A program made the position numbers and the translations under genes. Positions 54,550 through 63,585 of a stretch of 64,000 nt of DNA are shown piece by piece. The notes under the pieces were generated by a model that saw only the letters and a program-made list of their open reading frames with translations, had not been told where the DNA came from and did no database searches. The stretch is taken from the NCBI GenBank assembly GCA_015059955.1, contig SUZK01000005.1, forward strand, positions 62,001 to 126,000. Direction: 5' to 3'. This DNA comes from Rikenellaceae bacterium (GTDB taxonomy: Bacteria > Bacteroidota > Bacteroidia > Bacteroidales > Rikenellaceae). Every line of letters begins with the position of its first letter. Position 1 is the first letter of the stretch.

Positions 54550-55186
54550 ACTCAAGGCGCCACTCAAGCTCCTCCATGATACGCTCCTTGGTGCGACACT
54601 CTGGCAGACGCTCCATAAGCACGGGAACGCCCACCTTCACACTCTTATCGCGGGTTGCAATATAGCAGATGAGCGACACTACGCCCATGGCGATATACTC
54701 TGACTCTGGATTGGCACGCACGGCCTTCTCGATGGCCACAAACGACACCTCGGTTGTTGTGCGCTCGTTACGCGAGGCAGCCATAAGTGCTGCATAGGCG
54801 ACCATCTCGTTGCTCTCGGTGCACCATACACCCATCAACGAGTTGATGTCGTAAATCTTTGACAGCAAAGCGAATGCCAGCTCCTCGGCAAGCTCGGCAT
54901 TGCTAATGCCTCGCGACCAGAAGGGGAACTCATGGGTATCGACACTCTGAGGCTCAGCAAGATGACATGCAAGGAGCTTAAGCTCGCGCACCTGCTGCTG
55001 ATATAGGTACTTCGCAAAGTCATAGTCGCGCTGCTCGGTAGCGGCAATCTCGCGTATGGTAGCCACGCTGACGCCATAGTTTAGGCCATACTTCTGGCCA
55101 TGGGTTGCCATGCTCTCCGATACGGCGCCATTCATCTCACGACGTACGCGGCCCAAGAGGGCTATCATTCTCTGCGTATTATCCAT
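54539..55186 (-). CDS. DNA alkylation repair protein (AlkD-like HEAT repeats)
   Basis: 215 residues, all-helical, with the repeated helical pairs of the AlkD/AlkC glycosylase superfamily (YLYQQQVRELKLLACHLAEP, LSKIYDINSLMGVWCTESNE, VAYAALMAASRNER). The AlkD catalytic Asp/Trp cluster cannot be assigned with certainty, so it may be a non-catalytic relative. The last codons and stop lie inside family A element A14. It starts 11 bases after the DUF4831 gene and is likely in the same transcript. Confidence 0.8.
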   Translation of the reverse strand: MDNTQRMIALLGRVRREMNGAVSESMATHGQKYGLNYGVSVATIREIAATEQRDYDFAKYLYQQQVRELKLLACHLAEPQSVDTHEFPFWSRGISNAELAEELAFALLSKIYDINSLMGVWCTESNEMVAYAALMAASRNERTTTEVSFVAIEKAVRANPESEYIAMGVVSLICYIATRDKSVKVGVPVLMERLPECRTKERIMEELEWRLEYLS

Positions 55187-55197
55187 AACAAGTGGGA

Positions 55198-56055
55198 TTA
55201 GTGTAGTATAGTCTGGCCAAACTCGTAGATAGGCAATACGCTGCTTGCCAAAATCTGCTGACCAAGGCTTAGGATGACTGTTGCATTGTTGGCATATCGG
55301 TATGTGGTCTTACCCTTGATATTCGATTCAGGGAACTCCATTGCCGATGGGTGTATTGCAACCATAATAATATCACCATCGAGGTTGTCGATGCCAAGCA
55401 CGCCCTGCTCCGCGTTGAAGCGCGCAGCAACCTGACTCTTGCGCTCTGCATCAACGGGCAGGTAGATGCGCTTATGGAGTGTGCGCACCTCGCTCTTGCC
55501 GAAGAATAGCTCCATGTAGCTCTTCTCGAGGCGGTCAATCTCCTTGAGGGCACTCTCGAGGCCTGCGCCATAGACACCATCACCAAGCTCACCACATATC
55601 AGTTCGAGGCGTATATTGCGCAACTCGATAATCATCTCGGCAGCCTTCTCGGCAGCTTGCTCGGCGCTCAACGTCTGCATCGAGGTCTTATCGGGCAACA
55701 CCTCGGGGAATGTCAAGCCCAGTGGCAGTGACTCACATAGGCCATCATCCTGGCCATTATCCAAGAAGTAGCCATCGTTAGCTACGGTAATATCAGCACC
55801 TACAATCTCATACTCGACGAAGTCCACCTGCGGAGCACGGCTACCCAAGAACTTCTGAGCATAGCGAGCATAGGGGCCCTTGACGAACTCCTCATAGCGT
55901 ATGGTAAGATCAATGGCGAGTGTGGTGTTTGCTTCAGCCACAACCGTTACGCCATTCTCGGTGTACATGCCTACACGCTTCTTTACGAGTTGTTGTGCCG
56001 ACACGCTCGATACCATCACAACAAATATAGTTAAAAGGAGTGCTACTCTCTTCAT
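55198..56055 (-). CDS. DUF4831 family exported protein
   Basis: 285 residues with a cleavable signal peptide (about 1-20, LLLTIFVVMVSSVSAQ) and no lipobox. The body matches the Bacteroidota DUF4831 family: TTLAIDLTIRYEEFVKGPYA, SRAPQVDFVEYEIVGADI, and a central helical part with a conserved AAEKAAEMIIELRNIRLELI. Family function is unknown; it is likely periplasmic. It has its own promoter (56083-56112) and precedes the AlkD-like gene by 11 bases. Confidence 0.85.
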   Translation of the reverse strand: MKRVALLLTIFVVMVSSVSAQQLVKKRVGMYTENGVTVVAEANTTLAIDLTIRYEEFVKGPYARYAQKFLGSRAPQVDFVEYEIVGADITVANDGYFLDNGQDDGLCESLPLGLTFPEVLPDKTSMQTLSAEQAAEKAAEMIIELRNIRLELICGELGDGVYGAGLESALKEIDRLEKSYMELFFGKSEVRTLHKRIYLPVDAERKSQVAARFNAEQGVLGIDNLDGDIIMVAIHPSAMEFPESNIKGKTTYRYANNATVILSLGQQILASSVLPIYEFGQTILH

Positions 56056-56082
56056 AGGTCTATCAATTTTTCGGTTAATTCA

Positions 56083-56112
56083 CAAAAGTAGAAATTTTAA
56101 TCGAGAAATCAA
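56083..56112 (-). promoter_or_regulatory. DUF4831 gene promoter
   Basis: Minus-strand -7 TACTTTTG (56083-56090) and -33 TTG (56110-56112) with 19-base spacer. The -33 box overlaps the 3' end of trmN6. Confidence 0.75.
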
Positions 56113-56807
56113 AATTTGAGGTAATATTCTTCGGTCAAGCGGCGATACTCATCGCTATATGCGCCATCCTTAGTACGTATTGCGATGGTATCTACACTCG
56201 GCATCAGTGGCTCGTCGCACAACACAAACTCCATCATCGTGCGCTTCGGAGCCTCACCATCGTGCGACAATATGGATGTCTCGCGGCGCAGCCACAAGTG
56301 GTTAAAGGCCTCGCGACGAAAGTGCGACGCCTCGTCAGCGGGGAGGATGAGCGATAGTCGACCACCATGATTTAATAGACGCTCGGCCGTGGCAACGATA
56401 TCGGCATAGCCTAACGACGCGCTATGACGTGCTAACGCACGACGCTCGTCAGGCGAGTGCAAGGTGGTGTTAAAGAATGGCGGATTGGTGACTATATGGT
56501 CAAATTTATGAGTGGGCGCATAGCTCTTGGCATCAGCACATAGCACCGCGATGCGCTCAGCCCAGGGCGATACCTCGGCATTTATACGCGCCTGCGCCAC
56601 AGCCCCCTCGTCAATATCTATCGCCTCAATGACCGCGTCATCACAGCGCTGCGCTATCATCAGCGCTATAAGGCCAGAGCCAGTGCCGATGTCCAAGATA
56701 TGTCGCGCACCTCGCACATCGGCCCATGCACCGAGCAGCACACCATCTGTGCCAACCTTCATGGCACACAGCGTATCATCTACCGAGAAACGTTTAAAAT
56801 GAAACAT
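56109..56807 (-). CDS. trmN6: tRNA1(Val) adenine-37 N6-methyltransferase
   Basis: 232 residues. Class I SAM-dependent methyltransferase of the YfiC/TrmN6 group, which methylates A37 of tRNA-Val. The start KRFSVDDTLCAMKVGTDGVL and the SAM motif DIGTGSGLIALMIAQR (about 39-54) are typical; the catalytic NPPF motif is TNPPFFN (about 110). It is the last gene of a six-gene operon, 15 bases after the TIGR02757 gene. Confidence 0.93.
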   Translation of the reverse strand: MFHFKRFSVDDTLCAMKVGTDGVLLGAWADVRGARHILDIGTGSGLIALMIAQRCDDAVIEAIDIDEGAVAQARINAEVSPWAERIAVLCADAKSYAPTHKFDHIVTNPPFFNTTLHSPDERRALARHSASLGYADIVATAERLLNHGGRLSLILPADEASHFRREAFNHLWLRRETSILSHDGEAPKRTMMEFVLCDEPLMPSVDTIAIRTKDGAYSDEYRRLTEEYYLKF

Positions 56808-56822
56808 GGTAATGGCGTTTTA

Positions 56823-57617
56823 TCACTCATCGAAGAGCTTGGTGATGCCAGCGCCAAAGAGCGAATAGTCGTAACGTGTAGGGTCATCCGCGGAGAACTC
56901 ACGAAGCGAGGCTGTAATCTGCTCTACGGCCTTCCAGTCGTCCTGCTTGCGCTCAAGTAGCCCCATTGCTCTGCCCATGCGCCCCGTATGTAGGTCCAAG
57001 GGGAGATATAGCGCCGACATGGGTATTCGTCGCCACTGGCCAAAGTCTACACCGCGGTCATCACAACGCACAAACCAGCGCATATACATTGCTATGCGCT
57101 TGCACGCTGCACCCCTATCAATCGAGGAGAGGTGCTTCTCGGCATGTCTATCGTGGTCTACGGAGAAGAACTCCTTGCGAAAGTCCGACATCACGATACG
57201 CACATCCGATGTCGCCTCGTAACGCTGCTCGAAGTAACCACCGACACTACCCCACCCCTCGATAATATGGCGCAGACCACGTACAAAGTCCTGGAAGTCG
57301 ACACCATTAAAGGTGCGGTGAACGAAGCTCGTAAGGTATGCCATATCTCCTTCGGTGGCGTTGCGCACAAAGTCCGCAGGGGCATTGTCCATATAGCGCA
57401 TCATGCGGTGAGCGCTCTGCACAATGGCGCGGCGATTGCCCCACGCGATGGTGGCAGCAAGGAAGCCTGCAACCTCGCGGTCAACGGGGTCCGTGAAGCT
57501 ATGAGGCACACTTATGGGGTCGGCCTCGATAAAGTCGGGGGTATTATATTTGTCGTGAAGTTCGTCTAAAAGGTCGCGCAGCTCGTCGCGCGACAGATCA
57601 CTAAATGATGCGACCAT
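56823..57617 (-). CDS. TIGR02757 family protein
   Basis: 264 residues, no signal peptide. Matches the TIGR02757 family, mostly from Bacteroidota: LLDELHDKYNTPDFIEADPI near the start, DREVAGFLAATIAWGNRRAI (about 43-62), LHTGRMGRAMGLLERKQDDW and the end DDPTRYDYSLFGAGI. The fold is reported as a relative of helix-hairpin DNA glycosylases, but activity is not established. It overlaps the ABC ATPase gene by 17 bases, so translation is coupled. Confidence 0.88.
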   Translation of the reverse strand: MVASFSDLSRDELRDLLDELHDKYNTPDFIEADPISVPHSFTDPVDREVAGFLAATIAWGNRRAIVQSAHRMMRYMDNAPADFVRNATEGDMAYLTSFVHRTFNGVDFQDFVRGLRHIIEGWGSVGGYFEQRYEATSDVRIVMSDFRKEFFSVDHDRHAEKHLSSIDRGAACKRIAMYMRWFVRCDDRGVDFGQWRRIPMSALYLPLDLHTGRMGRAMGLLERKQDDWKAVEQITASLREFSADDPTRYDYSLFGAGITKLFDE

Positions 57618-58251
57618 CGTTCATCTCTATTTTACGATCTGACTGCTCAGCAAGTTTATCGTCGTGTGTCACAATAAGGAATGTCTGGCCCGTACGCTCA
57701 CGAAGCTCGAAGAAGAGCGACTGAATCTCATCTCGCGTGTACGAGTCGAGGTTACCCGTAGGCTCGTCAGCAAGAACGATAGATGGGTTGTTGGCCAAGG
57801 CACGCGCGATGGCCACACGCTGCTGTTCACCACCCGATAGTGCTGAGGGGCGATGCTCCGTGCGATGCGACATACCCACAATATCGAGTAGCTCCAAGGC
57901 GCGCTTCTGGGCATCGGCTCTACGTGCGCCAGCTATGAGCATCGGCATCATGACATTCTCCACTGCCGAGAACTCTTCAAGGAGGTGGTGGAACTGAAAG
58001 ACGAAGCCGATATGTTTGTTACGGAAGGTGGCAAGCTCCTTATCCGACAGACCCATAGGTGATATGCCGTCGATAGTTACCTCTCCCTCATCGGCCGTCA
58101 TCAGCGTACCGATAATCTGAAGAAGCGTACTCTTGCCTGCGCCACTCGCGCCAACGATAGACACTATCTCGCCTCGCTTGACACTTAGCGTAACACCATG
58201 CAACACTTCAAGGTCGCCGAAGCGCTTAACTATATTCTCTATCTTTATCAT
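57601..58251 (-). CDS. LolD-type ABC transporter ATP-binding protein
   Basis: 216 residues. Walker [10 protein letters not shown] (about 33-41), Q-loop [19 protein letters not shown] signature [15 protein letters not shown] (about 140-154), Walker [14 protein letters not shown]-loop IVTHD. This is the LolD/MacB/FtsE group; FQFHHLL is characteristic of LolD. It should drive lipoprotein release from the inner membrane with a LolC/E partner not present nearby. It overlaps folP by 4 bases and the TIGR02757 gene by 17. Confidence 0.9.
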   Translation of the reverse strand: MIKIENIVKRFGDLEVLHGVTLSVKRGEIVSIVGASGAGKSTLLQIIGTLMTADEGEVTIDGISPMGLSDKELATFRNKHIGFVFQFHHLLEEFSAVENVMMPMLIAGARRADAQKRALELLDIVGMSHRTEHRPSALSGGEQQRVAIARALANNPSIVLADEPTGNLDSYTRDEIQSLFFELRERTGQTFLIVTHDDKLAEQSDRKIEMNDGRII

Positions 58252-59087
58252 CTTGCAAACTCCTTATAGTAGTTACTCAACTCCAAAACTTGGCGCGTAG
58301 CCGCCACATCGTGAACGCGCAGTATCGCGGCACCGCCACGCAACGCCTCCCAAGCGACACATAACGAGCCTGGAAGAGCCTCATCAGGCGTGGTGTTCAA
58401 CAGACGATATATCATCGACTTACGCGACACGCCAATAAGTAGTGGCTGCCCCAAAGCGCGTAGCTCATCGAGACCTCCGAGTAGCTCCCAGTTCTGCTCA
58501 ATGCTCTTAGCAAAGCCAAAGCCTGGGTCGAGGATAATATTCTCCCTACGAATACCCGACTTCTCAAGCTCCGCAACACGCCCCTCGAAGTAGTCGACGA
58601 CACCTCGCACAACACCCTTAGGATAATCCGTCAACTGGTTCATGCTCTCAGGCGTACCTCGCATATGCATAGCCACATACGGTAGATTATATCGCGCAAC
58701 GACACCCACCATAGCATCGTCCATCTCACCGGCTGATATATCGTTGACGATAATAGGGCCGAACTCCTCATAAGCACGACGTACCACCTCCGAACGGAAA
58801 GTATCAATAGAGACCACCACACCGCTATCAACACTGTAAGCAGCCCTTAGACCCATGCGTACACGGCGCCACTCCTCCTCGACATCGACATTGTCGGCAC
58901 CAGGACGTGATGAATAACCGCCAAGATCGACAATCGTGGCACCCTCAATTATCGCCCTTTTAATTGCCCTCGCAGCGTCCTCCTCGCTCATATTACGGCT
59001 TGTTGCGTAGAACGAGTCGGGCGTAAGGTTTACGATAGCCATCACATGGCTACTCGTCAGCTCTATTGTTGTGGGATTGAGAATCAT
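58248..59087 (-). CDS. folP: Dihydropteroate synthase
   Basis: 279 residues, TIM barrel. Condenses dihydropterin pyrophosphate with p-aminobenzoate for folate synthesis; target of sulfonamides. Conserved pterin and phosphate sites: VMAIVNLTPDSFYATSR (about 15), IVDLGGYSSRPGA (about 54), VVSIDTFRSEVV (about 91), IIVNDISAG, IILDPGFGFAKSIEQNWELL (about 194) and LIGVSRKSMI (about 226). It overlaps coaE by 38 bases and the ABC gene by 4. Its product feeds the tetrahydrofolate used by FtcD. Confidence 0.96.
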   Translation of the reverse strand: MILNPTTIELTSSHVMAIVNLTPDSFYATSRNMSEEDAARAIKRAIIEGATIVDLGGYSSRPGADNVDVEEEWRRVRMGLRAAYSVDSGVVVSIDTFRSEVVRRAYEEFGPIIVNDISAGEMDDAMVGVVARYNLPYVAMHMRGTPESMNQLTDYPKGVVRGVVDYFEGRVAELEKSGIRRENIILDPGFGFAKSIEQNWELLGGLDELRALGQPLLIGVSRKSMIYRLLNTTPDEALPGSLCVAWEALRGGAAILRVHDVAATRQVLELSNYYKEFAR

Positions 59088-59661
59088 ATGCTAAACGGCG
59101 ATGTAGCTGCTCTACATCCTCCTCAAGTTCTTCGAGTGTGATATTTACAATGGCATACTTCGAACGCTCCGAGCGCTCATCATCAGATATCTGGTTGGCA
59201 ATACGACGCTCTATCTCCTCGCGCGTAGCACCATCACGCGCCATAGCACGCTCAATACGCAGCTCCTCGGGGGCAAGCACCGAGACGACGCAGTCTACCC
59301 TATCGTCTAAGCCCGCCTCAAACAATATTGCCGACTCTATTACCACATAGGGTGATGTCTGCCTCTCGGCCCACGCATCAAAATCACGCATAACGGCAGG
59401 ATGAACTATCGAGTTGAGTGCCGACAGCTCCGTAGCATTTGAGAATACTCGCTCGGCAAGATAGGCCCTATTGAGCTCGCCGTCGAGATATGTATCCTTG
59501 CCAAAACGCGCGACAAGAGCGTTGCGCAACTCCTTATCGTTTGCCATAAGCCACTTGGCCCTATCGTCGGCAATATATACCGCCACTCCCAAGTTCTCAA
59601 GGATGCGCGTTACGGTACTCTTTCCTGAACCTATGCCTCCTGTTATACCTACCTTATACAT
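59050..59661 (-). CDS. coaE: Dephospho-CoA kinase
   Basis: 203 residues from the ATG at 59661, the usual length; the in-frame extension to 59718 is not needed. Final step of coenzyme A synthesis. P-loop GITGGIGSGKST at residues 5-16; the conserved block YIADDRAKWLM (about 32) and HPAVMRDFDAWAER follow; VIESAILFEAGLDDRVDCVV is the lid and substrate region. It follows the YbbR-like gene after 75 bases, the usual ybbR-coaE order in Bacteroidota, and overlaps folP. Confidence 0.95.
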   Translation of the reverse strand: MYKVGITGGIGSGKSTVTRILENLGVAVYIADDRAKWLMANDKELRNALVARFGKDTYLDGELNRAYLAERVFSNATELSALNSIVHPAVMRDFDAWAERQTSPYVVIESAILFEAGLDDRVDCVVSVLAPEELRIERAMARDGATREEIERRIANQISDDERSERSKYAIVNITLEELEEDVEQLHRRLAYDSQSHNNRADE

Positions 59662-59736
59662 ACCTATGTTTATATAAAAGGGCGAGGTTGCTGCGATACA
59701 CTTGATATCCTCAGCCACCTCTTACCATTAACACTC

Positions 59737-60219
59737 TTAGTTAGTCATCTCTCTACTGTCACCATTATTATCGTCCGTATTATCTTGCGACGTCTTGGTA
59801 GAGACCTTCATCGCGATAGGCGGTATTGAACCCACTGCGACAACCTCGATATCGCTCATGCGCGCAGCAAGCGCCTGCTGCAACGAGACGGTAGATATAT
59901 GGCGCTGTATGACACCATCACCCTTAGGGATATCCTGCTCATAAGTAAGCTCCGACGACGATATCGTAAAGCTACTACGACGCGACGACATGGTATAGCC
60001 GATAAGGTCTGTTCCCTTACCACGAATGGTACAATCCAACGTATAGGGTGTGCCATCTATAACAACCGTCACCTCATGCTCCGTAGTGTAAGTCTCACCC
60101 AACTTGGTGATATACCACAGCACGAAGGCCGCGATAAACATCATTATATATGCCGGAGATATATAACGGCGAAGGAAATCGTAGACCTTCTTACCAGTCT
60201 CAATATTCAGATACTTCAT
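59737..60219 (-). CDS. YbbR-like protein
   Basis: 160 residues. One membrane segment (about 24-40, AYIMMFIAAFVLWYI) followed by a periplasmic part with a partial, diverged YbbR repeat (EVTVVIDGTPYTLDCTIRGK) and an Asp/Asn/Ser-rich tail. The call rests mainly on position: YbbR-domain genes precede coaE in many Bacteroidota. It is shorter than typical four-repeat YbbR proteins. Function in the family is unknown, except that CdaR relatives regulate c-di-AMP synthesis; no CdaA is adjacent here. Confidence 0.65.
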   Translation of the reverse strand: MKYLNIETGKKVYDFLRRYISPAYIMMFIAAFVLWYITKLGETYTTEHEVTVVIDGTPYTLDCTIRGKGTDLIGYTMSSRRSSFTISSSELTYEQDIPKGDGVIQRHISTVSLQQALAARMSDIEVVAVGSIPPIAMKVSTKTSQDNTDDNNGDSREMTN

Positions 60220-60241
60220 GGTTGCTCATCTTTACTAAGCG

Positions 60242-60249
60242 CAAACTTA
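60242..60249 (-). promoter_or_regulatory. ybbR-coaE-folP operon promoter -7 box
   Basis: TAAGTTTG on the minus strand, 22 bases before the YbbR-like ATG. No clear -33 TTG at 19-20 bases. Confidence 0.5.
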
Positions 60250-60268
60250 CACAAAATTTCTCAATAAA

Positions 60269-60311
60269 CGAAAAAAATAGGCCGCCAATCAACGTTGGCG
60301 ACCTATTTTAT
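60269..60311 (-). terminator. secDF terminator
   Basis: On the minus strand, AAAATAGG and CGCCAA pair with TTGGCG and CCTATTTT (one mismatch), followed by a T-run. A strong rho-independent terminator. Confidence 0.88.
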
Positions 60312-60334
60312 CGACTAATATGTGGTAAGTTGCC

Positions 60335-63300
60335 CTACTCAGCGCTCTTCTCCTCAACAGCCGCCTGAGCCTTAGCAGCCTTAGCAGCCTTCTTACGCTG
60401 AAGGTCGTAAGCGATAGGCGTTGCGATGAATACTGAAGAGTAAGTACCAATCACGATACCAACAATCAACGCGAATACGAAGCCACGGATAGACTCACCA
60501 CCAAGGATGAAGATTGACAACAAGGTAACAAGTGTAGTACCTGATGTATTAACCGTACGCGACAAGGTAGCGCAGATAGCGTTATCGATGTTGGTCTTCA
60601 TATCACGCTTTGGATAGAGGGTCATGTACTCACGGATACGGTCGAAGATAACCACAGTATCGTTGATGGTATAACCCACGATAGTCAAGATTGCAGCGAT
60701 GAATGCCTGGTTAACCTCCAAGTTGAATGGCATCACAGCATACAACATTGAGAAGATACCGATTACCAACAAGGCGTTGTGTGCAAGTGCCAAGGTAGCA
60801 CCTGTAGCCCACTGCCAACGACGGAAACGAATTACGATATAGATACCGATGGCAACCAAAGCGATGAGCACAGCGATGATTGACTTCCATGTCATCTCAG
60901 ATGAGATTGAACCATCAACCTTGCTCGACTGGGTGATACCAATAGAGTCGTTATTATCGCGGAACTCGGTATCGAAGTTGGTTGGCTGCTCGTAGAACTC
61001 GTTGATAGCCTTCCAGAGAGTGTACTCAACAACATAATCCTCATTGATGTTTGCGAGCTGCTCAGCCTGGACCTCTGCTGGGAGGTCGGTCATCTTGTTC
61101 TCAACAAGCCACTGCTTCTTGAATGTCTCGATATACTCGTCTGATGGGTTAAACTGAGTGACGATACGAATCTGGTTGTCATCACCAAACTGCTTAACCT
61201 CGACAGATGCGTTCGATGCATCGGCAATAGCCTCAAATGCCTCGGTAACATTGCCACGTACAGCCTCAACATCTACCGACTTGTCGAACTTAACAACATA
61301 TGTACGGCCACCAGTGAAGTCTACGCCCTTGTTAAGACCGAGGGTGAAGAATGAAATCACAGAAGCAACAAGCAACACAGCTGAGATGATGTATGAGTAC
61401 TTGCGCTTAGAGATGAAGCTGAACTTCACGTTCTGCAAGAAGTTCTCAGAGAACTTACGTGAGAACGATATATCGCCACGACGCTCAACCCACAACTCGA
61501 GAAGTAGACGAGTGATGAAGATAGAGCAGAACAACGATGTGATGATACCAACTACAAGGGTTGTAGCGAAGCCCTTAACAGGACCAGAACCGAGGAAGAA
61601 GAGTACAATACCGGTGATGATAGTGGTGAGGTTACCATCGATAATTGCTGAGTAAGCATTCGAGAAACCATCCTTGATAGCCGATGTGATACCCTTGCCA
61701 GCACGAAGCTCCTCCTTAATACGCTCGAAGATGATGACGTTGGCATCCACAGCCATACCCATAGTCAACACGATACCTGCGATACCTGGGAGTGTCAATA
61801 CAGCACCGAACGATACGAGCACACCCATCAACAAGAGCACGTTGAAGATGAGGGCGATGTTAGCCATCCAACCTGCTGTGCGATAGAAGAGTGCCATGTA
61901 GAGAAGTACCAAGATGAAGGCAATCAACACAGAGAGAAGACCAGAGCTAATAGCCTTCTCACCGAGTGATGGACCTACAACCTCAGAGTATACGATAGAT
62001 GTACGTACAGGAGCCCTACCTGCCTTAAGAACGTTAGCCAAGTCCTCAGCCTCCTTAACAGAGAAGTCACCAGTGATAGATGAAGTACCCTCGATACGAC
62101 CCTGAACAACAGGTGCTGAGTACATAACATCATCCATTACGATAGCGATCTGGTTGCCGATATTTCTACCAGTGATGTCAGCCCACTTCTCAGTAGAGGT
62201 AGTATTCATTGACATTGACACCTCGAACTTACCGCCACGGTCGCCACTGCTCTGAGCGCTTGCGTCGGTAATACCGCGACCATCCATCAATGGACCCGAG
62301 CCCTCGTCAGTTACTGAGACCTTCAAGGCGATAAGACGGAACTCACCATAGGTCTTGCCATCTACGCTCTTGTTCTCCCATACGAGCTTAACGTCTGCAG
62401 GAAGCACAGCCTTCAAATCGCGAAGGGCATCGCTGATAGCTGTCATGTTAGCCTTATCGGCAGTACCTACGCAGTAGCCACTACCAGCAGCGAAGTTAAT
62501 CTTGCTTGCGAGGTTGCTATCATTATCGACGATTGCCTTGCGAACAGCGGCAGCATCGTTAGCGTCACCCACAGCCCAGAACTCGAGCAATGCTGAAGAT
62601 GAAAGAAGCTTCTTTACACGCTCTGGCTCCTTGATACCAGGAAGCTCGATAGAGATACGGTTGGTACCGAGAACACGCTGGATGTTAGGCTGTACAACGC
62701 CAAGAGCGTCGATACGCTGCTTGAGGCTCTCCAATACATCATCGGTATACTTATTAACGCGCTTCGACACGTCCGACTTAATCTCGTCGCGATCAGATGT
62801 CAAGAAGATAACATTGAGGTCTGCATCCTCCGAATTTTTGAGGAACACGTCGATAGACTCATCAACATCCTCAACCTTACCAGCAGCCTTGAGTGCGTCA
62901 TCTACACGCTTTGTGAACTCAGCCTTAGTACCATACTCCTTGCACTTCTCAACATCGGTGAGGATAACGTCAGTAGGCTTAACCTCAAGCATCACGTTCA
63001 TACCACCACGAAGGTCAAGACCGAGGTTGAGCTCACGCTCCTTACAATCGCCATAAGTATAGTTTGCTATACCGAGGTTGTACACAGGCTCGTCCCACTT
63101 CTTCTCAAGGTAGAGACGCTCGTGCTCAGCGTAAGCATCTGCATATACCTGCTTCTCGTCGAAGTTCTCTGCCACATACTTCGCGATGGCCTTCTTAGAC
63201 TCGGCCTTCTCAGCGTCAGTAGCGATAGAGTCGACAACGCCGAACATCTTCTCAGCCTGAGCCTCAACTGCTGCTCTCCTCTCAGCTACCATCTCGGTAG

Positions 63301-63427
63301 CAGCCTTCTTAGCGTACTCGGCAGCGTCCTTCTCAACGCCACGTGTAACGAAGGTGAATGAGAGCTGGATAATACTAGCTACACCCAAGAGTATAGCCAA
63401 CCATTTGATAATACCTTTACTCTGCAT
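60335..63427 (-). CDS. secDF: Protein translocase SecDF fusion
   Basis: 1030 residues, SecD and SecF joined in one chain as usual in Bacteroidota. It uses the proton motive force to help SecYEG export. N-terminal membrane segment about 8-27; periplasmic P1 domain with the family DLRGGMNVMLEV block (about 129); SecD membrane bundle around FILVLLYMALFYRTAGWMAN and GMAVDANVIIFERIKEE (about 560-580). The SecF half starts about 670 (KYSYIISAVLLVASVISFFT) and contains GYTINDTVVIFDRIRE (about 910). The C-terminus is Lys/Ala-rich. ATG at 63427. Confidence 0.97.
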   Translation of the reverse strand: MQSKGIIKWLAILLGVASIIQLSFTFVTRGVEKDAAEYAKKAATEMVAERRAAVEAQAEKMFGVVDSIATDAEKAESKKAIAKYVAENFDEKQVYADAYAEHERLYLEKKWDEPVYNLGIANYTYGDCKERELNLGLDLRGGMNVMLEVKPTDVILTDVEKCKEYGTKAEFTKRVDDALKAAGKVEDVDESIDVFLKNSEDADLNVIFLTSDRDEIKSDVSKRVNKYTDDVLESLKQRIDALGVVQPNIQRVLGTNRISIELPGIKEPERVKKLLSSSALLEFWAVGDANDAAAVRKAIVDNDSNLASKINFAAGSGYCVGTADKANMTAISDALRDLKAVLPADVKLVWENKSVDGKTYGEFRLIALKVSVTDEGSGPLMDGRGITDASAQSSGDRGGKFEVSMSMNTTSTEKWADITGRNIGNQIAIVMDDVMYSAPVVQGRIEGTSSITGDFSVKEAEDLANVLKAGRAPVRTSIVYSEVVGPSLGEKAISSGLLSVLIAFILVLLYMALFYRTAGWMANIALIFNVLLLMGVLVSFGAVLTLPGIAGIVLTMGMAVDANVIIFERIKEELRAGKGITSAIKDGFSNAYSAIIDGNLTTIITGIVLFFLGSGPVKGFATTLVVGIITSLFCSIFITRLLLELWVERRGDISFSRKFSENFLQNVKFSFISKRKYSYIISAVLLVASVISFFTLGLNKGVDFTGGRTYVVKFDKSVDVEAVRGNVTEAFEAIADASNASVEVKQFGDDNQIRIVTQFNPSDEYIETFKKQWLVENKMTDLPAEVQAEQLANINEDYVVEYTLWKAINEFYEQPTNFDTEFRDNNDSIGITQSSKVDGSISSEMTWKSIIAVLIALVAIGIYIVIRFRRWQWATGATLALAHNALLVIGIFSMLYAVMPFNLEVNQAFIAAILTIVGYTINDTVVIFDRIREYMTLYPKRDMKTNIDNAICATLSRTVNTSGTTLVTLLSIFILGGESIRGFVFALIVGIVIGTYSSVFIATPIAYDLQRKKAAKAAKAQAAVEEKSAE

Positions 63428-63510
63428 TGTTAAAAAGTTTTGTTATTATTGTTTATGTAATTTTCGCTTATTGCGCCACACACCTCTTGTGTATTCGCGC
63501 GTTAATCGCG

Positions 63511-63540
63511 CAAAGATAATAAAAATATCGCAATCCACAA
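63511..63540 (-). promoter_or_regulatory. secDF promoter
   Basis: Minus-strand -7 TATCTTTG (63511-63518) and -33 TTG (63538-63540) with 19-base spacer. The -33 box lies in the loop of the preceding gene's terminator. Confidence 0.8.
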
Positions 63541-63556
63541 CCGTGAACTGCGATAT
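63516..63556 (-). terminator. Terminator of the FGE-like gene
   Basis: ATATCGCA (63525-63532) and TGCGATAT (63549-63556) form an 8-base stem; on the minus strand TTTTTATT follows. Confidence 0.8.
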
Positions 63557-63585
63557 TTTATCTAATAATTTTGTCAACCACCATT

